Under the pieces are notes generated by a model. That model saw only the letters and a program-made list of their open reading frames with translations, searched no databases and had not been told where the DNA came from. The translations under genes and the position numbers were made by a program. Source: Rebecca billardiae RCC1528 (taxonomy: Eukaryota; Haptophyta). From it: a DNA stretch of 64,000 bases. The stretch spans positions 1,860,001 to 1,924,000 of the forward strand of contig OZ251228.1 of assembly GCA_965240325.2 (NCBI GenBank), written 5' to 3'. Shown here one piece after another: positions 1 through 8,980 of the stretch (positions within the stretch are counted from its first letter, which is position 1; every line of letters starts with the position of its first letter).

Positions 1-94
1 GATTCGCGATTGCTGCCCTCGTCGTCTCGCGTGCAGGTCGAACGGGGGCCAAAGTCGACGCGTTTGGAGGTACGCTCGGGGCGTCGACACGATC

Positions 95-1130
95 GTGCGA
101 TCTGGGGCGGTCCTCGCCCGACTTGCACGTCGAGCGCTCGCACCGGCCATAGTATCAAACGCTGCGCACGACAACCACCTCGCGCGATCCACCGCCGCGC
201 GTCGGGCTCGGTGTGGAAAGGCCCTCATCACGAGGTGTCTCGCGGGCGGGAAGCGCCATCGCACGCAACGCAAGATTTGGCGCGGCCTTCTGAACTTGAT
301 CTCCGGAATCCGCGCACCGGACTCAGTCGTCGCTCGCGGTCCCTCAGCCGATGCCCACGTCCGGCCTGCATGGCGTCGACGGTGACCAATGCGACGGAAG
401 CGCAGCGCCAACGGCGTACGACGCGCAGCGGACGCACCTCCCGGGTCTGTCGCCGTGGCAGCAACCGCGTCTTCGCGAGTTGGCGACCCTCGCTGCAGCG
501 TGACACAGACAAGCCCGTGATGCCATCCGCAGAGAGACGAAACGTCGAGCATGCAACATCGCCGCGCCATCCTCGTCCATGGCGCAGGCGCTGCGGGACG
601 AGGCGGACGTCGTCACGCCGGTGACGGATGCGCTGCGAATCGTGTGTTTGCTCGAGCAGTTCGTGCCCACTCTCGATCGCGAGGCACACGCTGTCGCTGT
701 GCGCGCGCGCGCACAACCAACAGCTCCTCGTGCCGCCGAACACGCAGGCGCCAGACCTGTCGCACGAGGCGAAGAGCGACGACCGCGCGAACGTCAACGC
801 GCTCGTGCTCAGCGTGGTAGCCGTGCACGACGTCAACGCGACCTGCGCCGAGCCCATCATGCCCGGAGCAGACATCGGCAAGCATCCTCGCGACGACCGC
901 TCTCGGCTGGCGGCAGGAGGACATGCACACGATCTACTCTGGCGGCTTCGTCGGCGGCGACTGAGGCGCTCGATTACGCCATCGCGGTCGAGATGCGGCA
1001 CACACAGCGCGTACCCGCGCTCGCGCGGAGCAACGGGCAACCCGCCTCGCGCCGCGTGCTGCACATTCCCTCGTGGATGTGGGCCTCGCTGATGCGCACG
1101 GACGTGACACGTGTACTACGCCAGTGGGAG
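95..1130 (+). pseudogene. Decayed multi-frame coding remnant, family unknown
   Basis: Protein-like stretches occur one after another but in different frames of the plus strand. One runs from about 95 to 380 and is rich in Ala, Arg and Lys. Another runs from about 579 to 690. A third, about 700-900, contains NQQLLVPPNTQAPDL. A fourth, about 960-1120, contains EALDYAIAVEMRHTQR. No single frame stays plausible throughout and there are no obvious GT-AG pairs joining the pieces, so I read this as a gene broken by several frameshifts rather than as exons. I do not recognise the family. It could instead be chance composition of GC-rich DNA, so confidence is low. Confidence 0.2.
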
Positions 1131-1473
1131 AACTTCAGGTGTCACTGGGCCACTGGTCCGACTGTCCGTCACTACCCACGGCCACGAGCGCATGTGAAAA
1201 GACGCACGCAAACCCGCAGAGGAAACATTGCGACAGCACTGGCACGGCCCGCCGACACCCCCGCCCGCCAGGGCACAGTTTATTATTACTTTAATGAGTC
1301 GGTCGCAGTTTCAAGCCTTTCAAGGAGCGGCAAGACAGCTTGGCTGTTATTGCTGCCTCCGATTGACCAGGCGAAACGACAAAAGAAACGACACCGCTCG
1401 GGGGAACACATCGTCAACAGAAAGCCCGCCGCCGGCCGCCGCCCGCGCGCATCATCACGCACAGCGGGACGAA

Positions 1474-2295
1474 ATGCAAGACGAGCGAGAAGACGAGCCC
1501 GTCTCGCCGGAGAGCCGTCCCCTGAAGCGCCTCCGCCGAGGCGCCGACGTCGGCCCGCCTGAGGACGTGCACACGGTTGAAGCCGCGCATAGCCGCCAGG
1601 AGCGCGTCTTTGCACGACGGCGCGATTCGGAGTCAGCGCGCGCGCTTGCTCTGCTTCGGGCTCAGCGTGAGGCTGGAGGCTCACAGCTGGCGGCCGCCCC
1701 TGCGCACGGGTCTGGTGACGATGAGCCAAGCGACGAGGAGCTGCCAGACGAGGATACTCTTCTGTCGTGTGCAGGCGGCACACCTACACGTCCGCGGCCC
1801 CTGAGTGGCGCTGGTGCTGCATTCACAACTCCAGACGACGGCGCGCGCGCGGCATCTCGCCGCCCGCCGCGCGCAGATGCCGCCCTGGACGAGGACGAGG
1901 TCGGCACGTTTGAGGAAGATGAAGTGTTCGTCCCTGACGCTCGCGAGCGCGAGGATGCGCTGCGCCGCTGGGCTCGCCACCCGTTTGCACACAACGCAGT
2001 GGTCGAGCCCGTTGGCCCTGTCTCCGCCCTCCCGCCACTGGGCTGGGTGCCTAACGACGATGACTGGGCGTCGGCGCATGGGCACGACGGCCCGTGCTTT
2101 GCGTGCGGCCGCATCGGGCACTGGGCTGCCGAGTGCCCACGCAACGACCCGAGCGCGCGCACCTACCTGCTCTGCCCCTACGGAGAGAAGGACGATGCCA
2201 AGAGGCTGGGCGCGCGCTGGGACGCATCAAAGAAGCAATGGTTCGTGCCAGGCGGCATGGACACACGGCCCTTTCGGCGCTGGTTGAGGCGCTGA
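1474..2295 (+). CDS. CCHC zinc-knuckle protein with C-terminal DUF5710 domain
   Basis: From the ATG at 1474 the frame gives 273 residues; the same frame is open upstream to 1228, so a longer start is possible. The first two thirds are acidic and low-complexity (DDEPSDEELPDEDT, DEDEVGTFEEDEVF), as in a disordered linker. Near the C-terminus is a canonical CCHC zinc knuckle, CFACGRIGHWAAEC (C-x2-C-x4-H-x4-C), which in known proteins binds single-stranded nucleic acid. It is followed directly by a DUF5710-type module running from YLLCPYGEKDDAKRLGARWD to FRRWL, with the family's hallmark LGARWD and W-x-P. DUF5710 has no settled function and often sits at the end of nucleic-acid-processing proteins. 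A broken copy of this tail lies about 380 bp downstream. Role inferred: nucleic-acid binding. Confidence 0.72.
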   Translation: MQDEREDEPVSPESRPLKRLRRGADVGPPEDVHTVEAAHSRQERVFARRRDSESARALALLRAQREAGGSQLAAAPAHGSGDDEPSDEELPDEDTLLSCAGGTPTRPRPLSGAGAAFTTPDDGARAASRRPPRADAALDEDEVGTFEEDEVFVPDAREREDALRRWARHPFAHNAVVEPVGPVSALPPLGWVPNDDDWASAHGHDGPCFACGRIGHWAAECPRNDPSARTYLLCPYGEKDDAKRLGARWDASKKQWFVPGGMDTRPFRRWLRR

Positions 2296-2659
2296 GTGGG
2301 CGTCGAGAGTGATATGCAGGCGTCTGCAAGAATGATGGCAATTGCAGACGAACAGCAGTACAGGGCGCGGCACGCCCCGTTGACCAGTATGAAATATTAT
2401 TATTCTCCGAGACTAGCTACGCGCGCGCATCATCAGTGACGGTGGCCACGGCGTAATAACCGCGACTTTGAGTACTGCTGTTACTGATTCCGCGGGCGGC
2501 TGCCTTATATCGGCTGCCGTATCAGTATATATATATTACTATAATAAATAATATATCGGCGCATATGGGATTATTACACGACGGCCTGACGGCGTGACCG
2601 TGTGGCAATAGTATTTAGTTGCGTGCGGCCGGCTGAATCGACGTCACATCAGGGCCGAC

Positions 2660-2872
2660 TGTCGGCTGCCGAGTGCCCACGCAACTACCACTAGCCAGCA
2701 GTAACTTACGACCCGGTCACTAAGCGCACGCACCTACCTGCTGGCTGCCCCTACGGAGAGAAGGACGATGCCAAGAGGCTGGGCGCGCGCTGGGACACAT
2801 CAATCAAAGAAGGCAATGGTTCGTGCCAGGTGGCATGGGCACACTGCCCTTGCCGCCTGGCGCGACCATTAC
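2660..2872 (+). pseudogene. Broken duplicate of the zinc-knuckle/DUF5710 tail
   Basis: This stretch repeats the end of the 1474-2295 gene: the codons for AAECPRN, then CPYGEKDDAKRLGARWD, then the segment ending in the FVPGGM region. It carries in-frame stops and small insertions, for example extra bases between the zinc-knuckle end and the DUF5710 start and before the lysine pair. The upstream part of the parent gene is absent. It is a truncated tandem duplicate that has lost coding capacity. Confidence 0.7.
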
Positions 2873-3171
2873 TCATGGCCGATGACATCAGTGAGTGTTG
2901 GTCTGGCCGCGGCGCGCGGCCTGCAGCCAGACGGTCTGACAGGCAACCAGAGCAGGGCGGAGCCGCGTGCACGGCGTGCGGACGCGGCCCGCGCCGCCAG
3001 GACTGACTTTCGTCGCGAGAACACTCATAGTGTTGCTGACATCATGCAGGTGATCGATACCTACTATGATACCTCTGAGCGATATTGGCCAATCAGTCGA
3101 GTCGTTTCTCGTCTGCTCATCTGATCGGATGAAGCGTTCTCGAATTTAACGAGCATCAACAGCGCGCAGTA

Positions 3172-3335
3172 CTATGGCCCGCGGTGCAGGACGGAGCGCG
3201 TAGCGTCGAGCCCCGCCGGGGGCCTTCATTACGTTCCATGTCAAAAAGATCTTGTGATCAAAGAAAAGTGGGCGAGCCGGACGATTTTGAGGGCTGTTGA
3301 AAGGCGGCGAGTTTCGATTTTTCGAGGTGTATATA
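3172..3335 (+). repeat. Dispersed repeat R1, copy a
   Basis: Begins ATGGCCCGCGGTGCAGG and continues through GGAGCGCG, a GATCTTGTGATCAAAGAAAA segment and a stretch ending TTTCGATTTTT. The same ordered blocks recur at 24897-25150, 26333-26610, 44188-44312 and, inverted, at 38530-38796. It is non-coding here and the most diverged of the copies. Confidence 0.7.
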
Positions 3336-3855
3336 TATATACATTGCTGGCCATATATTGACTTGATTAAAGGCGCGTCCGGCCGCCGTGGGTCCATGAT
3401 AAGTAAGCCTGGCCGGCTGGCGGCTGCCTGTCATTTTGTCCGGCCGAGTATATCTGGGTGAACGTGAAGTTTCTGATCTGATGCGATTCTTTCAATTGTA
3501 TAAGTCGCCTGCTTATTCACACGCGGTATTATATTATTGATGATGATGATGCCAACTATATAGTGATATTATAATACTACATGGACGGCGGTGGGGTAGG
3601 TGGACAAAAGGGCCGTCGTCCTGAAAATCAGTGCGCATATGTAGATAGTAGATAGTACGCCTACATGGCGACACTCAACGCCCGAACGGGCGCCCTCGTG
3701 GCTGACGTCGGTCGCTCGCGCAGAAATCCGTACATCTGTCATCGATCAACCGCCTGGTGGCCGAATAAGTATACTCAGTCCATAGCCCAGATCCGAGACC
3801 AACGACACTCGTCTCGGTCCGACTCGTCTTGACTCGCTAAGCTGCTAGCGCTTGG

Positions 3856-5922
3856 TCATGCCTGTCGACCCTCGACCACTAGCCATCGTCCTCGGCGGAC
3901 CTTGCCTAACCACCTAACCCCGGTGTCCGCCGCTGCCTCGGCTCCTGCTCCTGAGCACACCTCCACTACAGCCGACGACGCTGCTCTCGCCTCGCCTCTC
4001 GTTCCCACCGTCGCTCCGCACCACCCCGCGCCCGTCACCACGAGTGCTGCCGGCACAGGGCAGACCGTGTCGGGCATCCCAATGGTGACACCCAGTGCTT
4101 GCTGCCGTCGTGCTCCCGCCACCATCGATGGTGATGGTAGTGCTGGCGCAGCGGTGGTGTTGATGCCTCCTGGTAGTCCCTGGTCGTAGATGCCAGCCCA
4201 GCCAGGGGCAGCCCGGGTTGCGTCCCCTGCATTGCCACACCGATGCCGCTCGTCCAGGCTCCTGGCACCACCATTGACCGCCCCGTCGCGAACCGGATGG
4301 ATCGTGCCAACTGGCGAGCGCGAGAGGACGATGCTGGCTGCGACCAGCGGCATGCTGCGTGCTCCCGACGCCATCGATGGTGATGGTAGTGCTGGCGCAG
4401 CGGTGGTGTTGATGCCTCCTGGTAGTCCCTGGTCGTAGATGCCAGCCCAGCCAGGGACAGCCCGGGTTGCGTCCCCTGCACTGCCACACCGATGCCGCTC
4501 GTCCAGGGCCCTGGCACCACCATTGGCCGCCCCGTCGCCAACCGGATGGATCGTGCCAACTGGCGAGCGCCAGGGGACGATGCTGGCTGCGACCAGTGGC
4601 ATGCTGACTGCGTCCATTGGTGGCGGTGGGGGCAGCTGCGGGGTGGCGTACGAAGAAGCGGCAACGCAGCTGGTGTGATTGTGCAGTCGCTTCGCTGCGC
4701 GAGTGCCCTGGTCGCCGGTGCCATGCTCCAGACTGCGCTTGCGCACGGCGAGCCGACTATCAACCATGCCTGCCAGCTTGTGCGTAGCGCACCGGCTGGC
4801 GCGCGCGTCGGCCGGCATGCCGAACGAAGGCCGCTTGGTGCAGCCAGCGTGATCACACGTGGGGAGACTGAGGGGGGCGACCATGCCGGCCAGCTTGTGC
4901 ATAGCGCACCGGCTGGCGCGCGCGTCGCCCGGCATGCGGTACGAAGGCGCCTTGGTGCAGCCCGCGTGATCACACTTGGCCAGAGTCACCACAACCATCA
5001 TGCCATCCAGCTTGTGCGCAGCGCACCGGCTGGCGCGCGAGTCGCCTGGCATGCCGAAGGAAGGCCACTTTTTGCAGCCGGCCACATTACACTTGCGGCT
5101 CACCACGGGGACCATGCCGGCCAGCTTGTGCTCTGCGCACCGGCTGGCGCGCGCGGCGCCCGGCATGCCGAGTGAAGGCGCCTTGGTGCAGCCCGCGTGA
5201 TCACACTTTGCCAGAGTCACCACATTCATCATGCCATCCAGCTTGTGCGTAGCGCACCGGCTGGCGCGCGCGTCGCCGGGCATGCCGTACGAAGCCCGCT
5301 CGGTGCAGCCCGCATGACCACACGTGGGGCTTCTCACGCTGACCATGCCGGCCAGCTTGTGCTCTGCGCACCGGCTGGCGCGCGAGGTGCCCGGCATGCA
5401 GTACCAAGGCCAGGTGGTGCAGCCCGCGTGATCGCATGTGCGCTTCAGCTTGTCGACCATGCCGGCGAGCACGTGCGCTGCGCACCGGCTGGCGCGCGTC
5501 TCGCCCGGCATGCCGAACCTCACCCGCTGGGTGCAGCCAACGTGATCACACGTGCGGCCCACCAAGTTGACCATGCCGGCCAGCTTGTGCGTGGCGCACC
5601 GGCTGGCGCGCGCGCGCGCGTCGCCTGGCATGCCGAATGAAGGCTCTGTGGTGCAGCCCGCGTGATCACACTTGGGGTTCCTCACGTTGACCATGCCGGC
5701 CAGCTTGTGCGTGGCGCACCGGCTGGCGCGCGTCTCGCCCAGCATGCCGAACGAAGGCCGTGTGGTGCAGCCCGCGTGATCACACTTGGGCTTCCTCACG
5801 TCGACCATGCCGGCCAGCTTGTGCGTACCGCACCGGCTGGCGCGCGCGTCGCCCGGCATGCCAAAGTAAGGCACCGTGGTGCAGCCAACGTGATCACATT
5901 TGGGGCTCCTCACGTCGACCAT
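3856..5922 (-). CDS. EsV-1-7 repeat protein A (10 repeats)
   Basis: Read from the ATG at 5922, this is a 688-residue protein. The first ~395 residues are ten tandem units of about 38 residues fitting C-x4-C-x16-C-x2-H-x12, the EsV-1-7 motif, with the common core GMPGDARASRCATHKLAGMV. Unit 3 has two extra residues (ARARAS). The Cys and His residues are kept in every unit and are predicted to bind metal. After the repeats comes a basic stretch (RKRSLEHG, AAKRLHNH) that could be a nuclear signal, then a Pro/Ala-rich tail containing an 83-residue block present twice (MPLVAASIV to PALPSPSM). The best-known family member, IMM of Ectocarpus, acts in development; molecular function is unknown. A further partial repeat lies in frame upstream of the ATG, so the true start may be upstream. 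It is head-to-head with the F-box/RCC1 gene at 6401. Confidence 0.85.
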   Translation of the reverse strand: MVDVRSPKCDHVGCTTVPYFGMPGDARASRCGTHKLAGMVDVRKPKCDHAGCTTRPSFGMLGETRASRCATHKLAGMVNVRNPKCDHAGCTTEPSFGMPGDARARASRCATHKLAGMVNLVGRTCDHVGCTQRVRFGMPGETRASRCAAHVLAGMVDKLKRTCDHAGCTTWPWYCMPGTSRASRCAEHKLAGMVSVRSPTCGHAGCTERASYGMPGDARASRCATHKLDGMMNVVTLAKCDHAGCTKAPSLGMPGAARASRCAEHKLAGMVPVVSRKCNVAGCKKWPSFGMPGDSRASRCAAHKLDGMMVVVTLAKCDHAGCTKAPSYRMPGDARASRCAMHKLAGMVAPLSLPTCDHAGCTKRPSFGMPADARASRCATHKLAGMVDSRLAVRKRSLEHGTGDQGTRAAKRLHNHTSCVAASSYATPQLPPPPPMDAVSMPLVAASIVPWRSPVGTIHPVGDGAANGGARALDERHRCGSAGDATRAVPGWAGIYDQGLPGGINTTAAPALPSPSMASGARSMPLVAASIVLSRSPVGTIHPVRDGAVNGGARSLDERHRCGNAGDATRAAPGWAGIYDQGLPGGINTTAAPALPSPSMVAGARRQQALGVTIGMPDTVCPVPAALVVTGAGWCGATVGTRGEARAASSAVVEVCSGAGAEAAADTGVRWLGKVRRGRWLVVEGRQA
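4123..4620 (-). repeat. Tandem 249-bp duplication inside the EsV-1-7 A tail
   Basis: Two nearly identical 249-bp units lie head to tail (the landmark CATCGATGGTGATGG is at 4123 and 4372). The unit is a multiple of three, so the reading frame is kept and the protein tail gains 83 residues. Gene B at 28264 has one copy of the equivalent block. Confidence 0.8.
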
Positions 5923-6051
5923 GCCGGCCAGCTTGTGCGTACCGCACCGGCTGGCGCGCGCGGCGCCCGGCGGCGTAGCCCCGAGCGGGAGCGCGCGGCA
6001 AAGGGCGCGTGGTTTCCTGTGCTCAATTGGCCGGCGCCGCCCGGCAGCGCT

Positions 6052-6100
6052 AAATCAGCCCGGGCTGAGATAAGCTTAATAAATCAGCCCGGGCTGATTT
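6052..6100. promoter_or_regulatory. Paired GC-core palindromes in a divergent promoter region
   Basis: AAATCAGCCCGGGCTGAGAT (6052-6071, imperfect) and AAATCAGCCCGGGCTGATTT (6081-6100, perfect 20-bp palindrome) are spaced 29 bp apart between EsV-1-7 gene A (minus) and the F-box/RCC1 gene (plus). The symmetry and placement suggest a dimer-binding site; no binding protein is known. Confidence 0.4.
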
Positions 6101-6304
6101 ACAGTTTACTATGTTTTAACGTGCACACTTGGTTAAGGCGTGATTGACGCCATCCAACACGTACTGCACAAAGACACCGCCACAAAACAGACCGGCGCAG
6201 GCAGGTGAGGGGCGCGTTGCCGCACCTCATCGAGGCGGCCATTGCAGCAAGCGGCCGCCCCGCGCTCGGAGGCACGCGCTCGGGAGCGCGCTCTGACACC
6301 ACAC
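6101..6304 (+). repeat. Direct repeat DR1, copy 1, upstream of the F-box/RCC1 gene
   Basis: Begins ACAGTTTACTATGTTTTAAC and ends CTCTGACACCACAC. It matches 8598-8806 almost base for base, with a few small indels (copy 2 has GCATTG duplicated and an extra CG). Confidence 0.9.
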
Positions 6305-6400
6305 GGGGAGGGTGCTGCACCTGGATGTTAGCGCTCCCGGGCGCCGCCCCACGGCCGGCGGCGGCGTTCATCGTGGTCAGCTCGCATCGGCGTCGCCACA

Positions 6401-8011
6401 GTGATGTTCGGCTGGATGTTCCGCTTCCGTCGCGGGCGCGATGGCACGGCCTGCGCGGACGGGTGCCGCAGCTCGCTCGCTCAGCTCCCGCCCGACCTCG
6501 CCGCGCGCATCCTCGCGCAGCTCCCGGACCCGGAGGACGTGGCGGCGGTGGGCGCGACGTGCCGCGCTCTGCGCGAGCTTCTCGAGCGCGTGCTGCGCGC
6601 GCGGCTCGAGGCGCGCGGCCACGCGGCCGACCTTCCGCGCACGCTCCCCGAGCGCGTAGGCAGCTGGACGCAAGAGCTGCTCGCGCGGGAGCGCGTGCTC
6701 GTCGGCGCGAGCGCGCACTCGCTGGTCGCGACCGGAGCCATGGGCGACTTGCACTATGCACATTTCGCCTTTGTCGACGCGGAGGGCGGGCTGCACACGT
6801 GCGGTGCGCAGAATGATGACGGCGAGAGCTTCATGTCGCACCCTGCGCTCGGCCACGGCGGCACTTCGTCGGACCCCGGCCCACCTGTCGAGCACCCGCG
6901 CCGTGTGCTCGCGCTCGCGAGCGTGCGCATCGCGGCCGTTGCTACGGCCGAGTGCCATTTGCTCGCGCTGAGCGAGGCGGGCCGCGTGTACGCGTGCGGG
7001 TACAACGAATGCGGCGTGCTCGGCCTCGGCCAGGCTGTGGACGACGCGTTCGTGCCCGTGCTCGTGAGCGCGCTCGCGCACGAGCGTGTTGTGGGCATCG
7101 CGGCCGCCGATCCGGCGAGCAGCTTTGCACTCACGGCTGCGGGTGCCGTGTACAGCTGGGGCGCCGACGTCGACGGGCAGCTCGGGCACGGTGCGCCGCC
7201 GCCTGCCCGCGCGCCCAGCAACGAGGGCGCGGATGATTCTGAGCACGTGCACGGCGTCTTCGAGCCGCGGCTGGTGCGCGCCCTCTCGGACGTGCGCATT
7301 GTCGGGATCTCAGCTGGCATCGGCCAAGTGACCCTCGCGCTCAGCGACGCTGGCAGCGTGTTCGGCTGGGGAGACATCGAGGCGGGCCCGAAGGTGCCCG
7401 GCAGATGCCGCCGCCGCAAGAAGCCGCCGCTGCCCCGGCGGATCGGCGGCGGCACGCTCGACGGCGTGCGCGCGGTGCAGGTGAGTGCGGGCATCTGCTC
7501 CCTCGTGCTCGACTCCAACGGGCGCGTGCACACGTTCGGCGACTTCAGTGACCACCATTCGAACGTGCCCGCGCTCATGCCCGGGCTGGGCGCGGACGTG
7601 CGCATCACGGCGGTGAGCGCTCAGCAGTGCCTGATGGTGGACTCTGAAGGCGCGGTGTACTCGTACGGCGAGGGATTCGAAGGCGAGCTCGGCCACGGCG
7701 ACACGCGCAGCCGCTCCCGCGCCACGCGCATCTCGGCGCTCCGCGGCAAGCGCGCCGCGCGCGTGCACGGGCAGTACTGCCACAGCCTGGTCGTCACGGC
7801 GGACGGGAGCGCGTACTCGTTCGGCGACGGCCCCTTTGGCGACAAGGAGGCCTTCGGCATCCTGCGCAGCACCGAGATGTTTGGCTGGGACTACCGGCAC
7901 AGGGTGTACAGGCCGAGGCGCATTCAGGGGCTGCCGCCGCTGCGCGTGCGGCCGTGGCATCATCAGAGTCCCATCAATGCTGCGGACACTGCGCCACTCA
8001 GCGTGGACTGA
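6401..8011 (+). CDS. F-box protein with RCC1-type beta-propeller repeats
   Basis: A single-exon gene for 536 residues starting MMFGWMF at 6401 (6404 also possible). Residues ~27-62 form an F-box (LAQLPPDLAARILAQLPDPE, then CRALRELL), which in known proteins docks to Skp1 in SCF ubiquitin ligases. Residues ~95-500 hold about six to seven RCC1 repeats, recognisable by HLLALSEAGRVYACGYNECG, SFALTAAGAVYSWGADVDGQ, CLMVDSEGAVYSYGEGFEGE and SLVVTADGSAYSFGDG. RCC1 repeats build a seven-bladed propeller, here probably the substrate-recruiting half. The gene lies between 204/209-bp direct repeats and is divergent from EsV-1-7 gene A, with 478 bp between starts. The propeller fold is near certain; the ligase role is inferred from domain order. 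Confidence 0.85.
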   Translation: MMFGWMFRFRRGRDGTACADGCRSSLAQLPPDLAARILAQLPDPEDVAAVGATCRALRELLERVLRARLEARGHAADLPRTLPERVGSWTQELLARERVLVGASAHSLVATGAMGDLHYAHFAFVDAEGGLHTCGAQNDDGESFMSHPALGHGGTSSDPGPPVEHPRRVLALASVRIAAVATAECHLLALSEAGRVYACGYNECGVLGLGQAVDDAFVPVLVSALAHERVVGIAAADPASSFALTAAGAVYSWGADVDGQLGHGAPPPARAPSNEGADDSEHVHGVFEPRLVRALSDVRIVGISAGIGQVTLALSDAGSVFGWGDIEAGPKVPGRCRRRKKPPLPRRIGGGTLDGVRAVQVSAGICSLVLDSNGRVHTFGDFSDHHSNVPALMPGLGADVRITAVSAQQCLMVDSEGAVYSYGEGFEGELGHGDTRSRSRATRISALRGKRAARVHGQYCHSLVVTADGSAYSFGDGPFGDKEAFGILRSTEMFGWDYRHRVYRPRRIQGLPPLRVRPWHHQSPINAADTAPLSVD

Positions 8012-8597
8012 GAGGCCAGGCCCAGCGACTGCTCCGAGGGGCGGGATGTAGTCGCTTAAGTCGTACTACGAGTACGACTAGCTGCTACGCTATATATATT
8101 TATTATATATATAGTGATATATCATATGATCGCGCGCGTAGTGCGGGGCAGCTGCGGAGTGACAGCAATGTAAATGTTCAGCAATCAGCCGGAGCGGATC
8201 GGCGCCGCACAGGACCGGCAGTCTGTGGCGCGTCTAGGCACGGAGTCATCAGGATTATATCGCTATACGGTCAGCCGCGCGGGTAACGCCTAACCGCTAA
8301 CGGTGACTCACGTATGGCCAGTAGTGTCAGCTGATTATGATACAGCGCGCGCCAGCCAGCCAGAGTGCATATCTGACAGAATAATCTGACCAGCAGCTAG
8401 CAGACGCAGCAGTCGGCACGGTATGAGTATAGCATCAGTCATCATAGATAGACGCGATGATATACGCGACATGCAGCTCGATCACAGACCAGTCCGCAGT
8501 CGGTTAACGGTTTACGACGACTGCTGATCTATCTACGCGAGCCACTCCCGACTCCGGGCTTTGGCTTAGTCGTTACTGCTGTCAGTCAGAGTCCAGT
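8012..8597. other. Intergenic spacer
   Basis: AT-rich, with TA tracts near 8090-8115. A short perfect inverted repeat, AGTCGTACT-ACG-AGTACGACT, lies at about 8058-8078 just past the F-box gene stop and could form a hairpin. No coding stretch is supported. Confidence 0.5.
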
Positions 8598-8806
8598 ACA
8601 GTTTACTATGTTTTAACGTGCACACTTGGTTAAGGCGTGATTGACGCCATCCAACACTGCACAAAGACACCGCCACAAAACAGACCGGCGCAGGCAGGTG
8701 AGGCGGGGCGCGTTGCCGCACCTCATCGAGGCGGCCATTGGCATTGCAGCAAGCGGCCGCCCCGCGCTCGGAGGCACGCGCTCGGGAGCGCGCTCTGACA
8801 CCACAC
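8598..8806 (+). repeat. Direct repeat DR1, copy 2, downstream of the F-box/RCC1 gene
   Basis: Second copy of the 204-bp repeat at 6101-6304, in the same orientation, 2.5 kb away. It is not coding. After it, 8807-8980 has no feature I can name. Confidence 0.9.
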
Positions 8807-8980
8807 ACAGTAGTACGCTACCCCGGCGGCTAAGTTTCATTCGACAACTAGACCTAGTAATTAATTCAAGTAATTCAACCACCCGGAGGCTGAGACGGAG
8901 TCTCGCCGAGATCGATTATTATCGCGCAGTGACCTGCTCGCATACGATACACTCGCCGAGTACCGCCCGCTGGTGACTAG

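Larger units (their letters stand above)
2296..3855. other. Intergenic, AT-rich spacer with one dispersed repeat
   Basis: Apart from the broken DUF5710 copy and the dispersed repeat at 3172-3335, this 1.5-kb spacer holds short TA-rich tracts (about 2525-2560 and 3530-3580) and no coding stretch I can support. Confidence 0.6.

Noticed and set aside
6101-8806. DR1 pair as LTRs of a retrotransposon
   Set aside because: No TG...CA termini, primer-binding site, target duplication or reverse transcriptase; the enclosed gene is an F-box/RCC1 gene.
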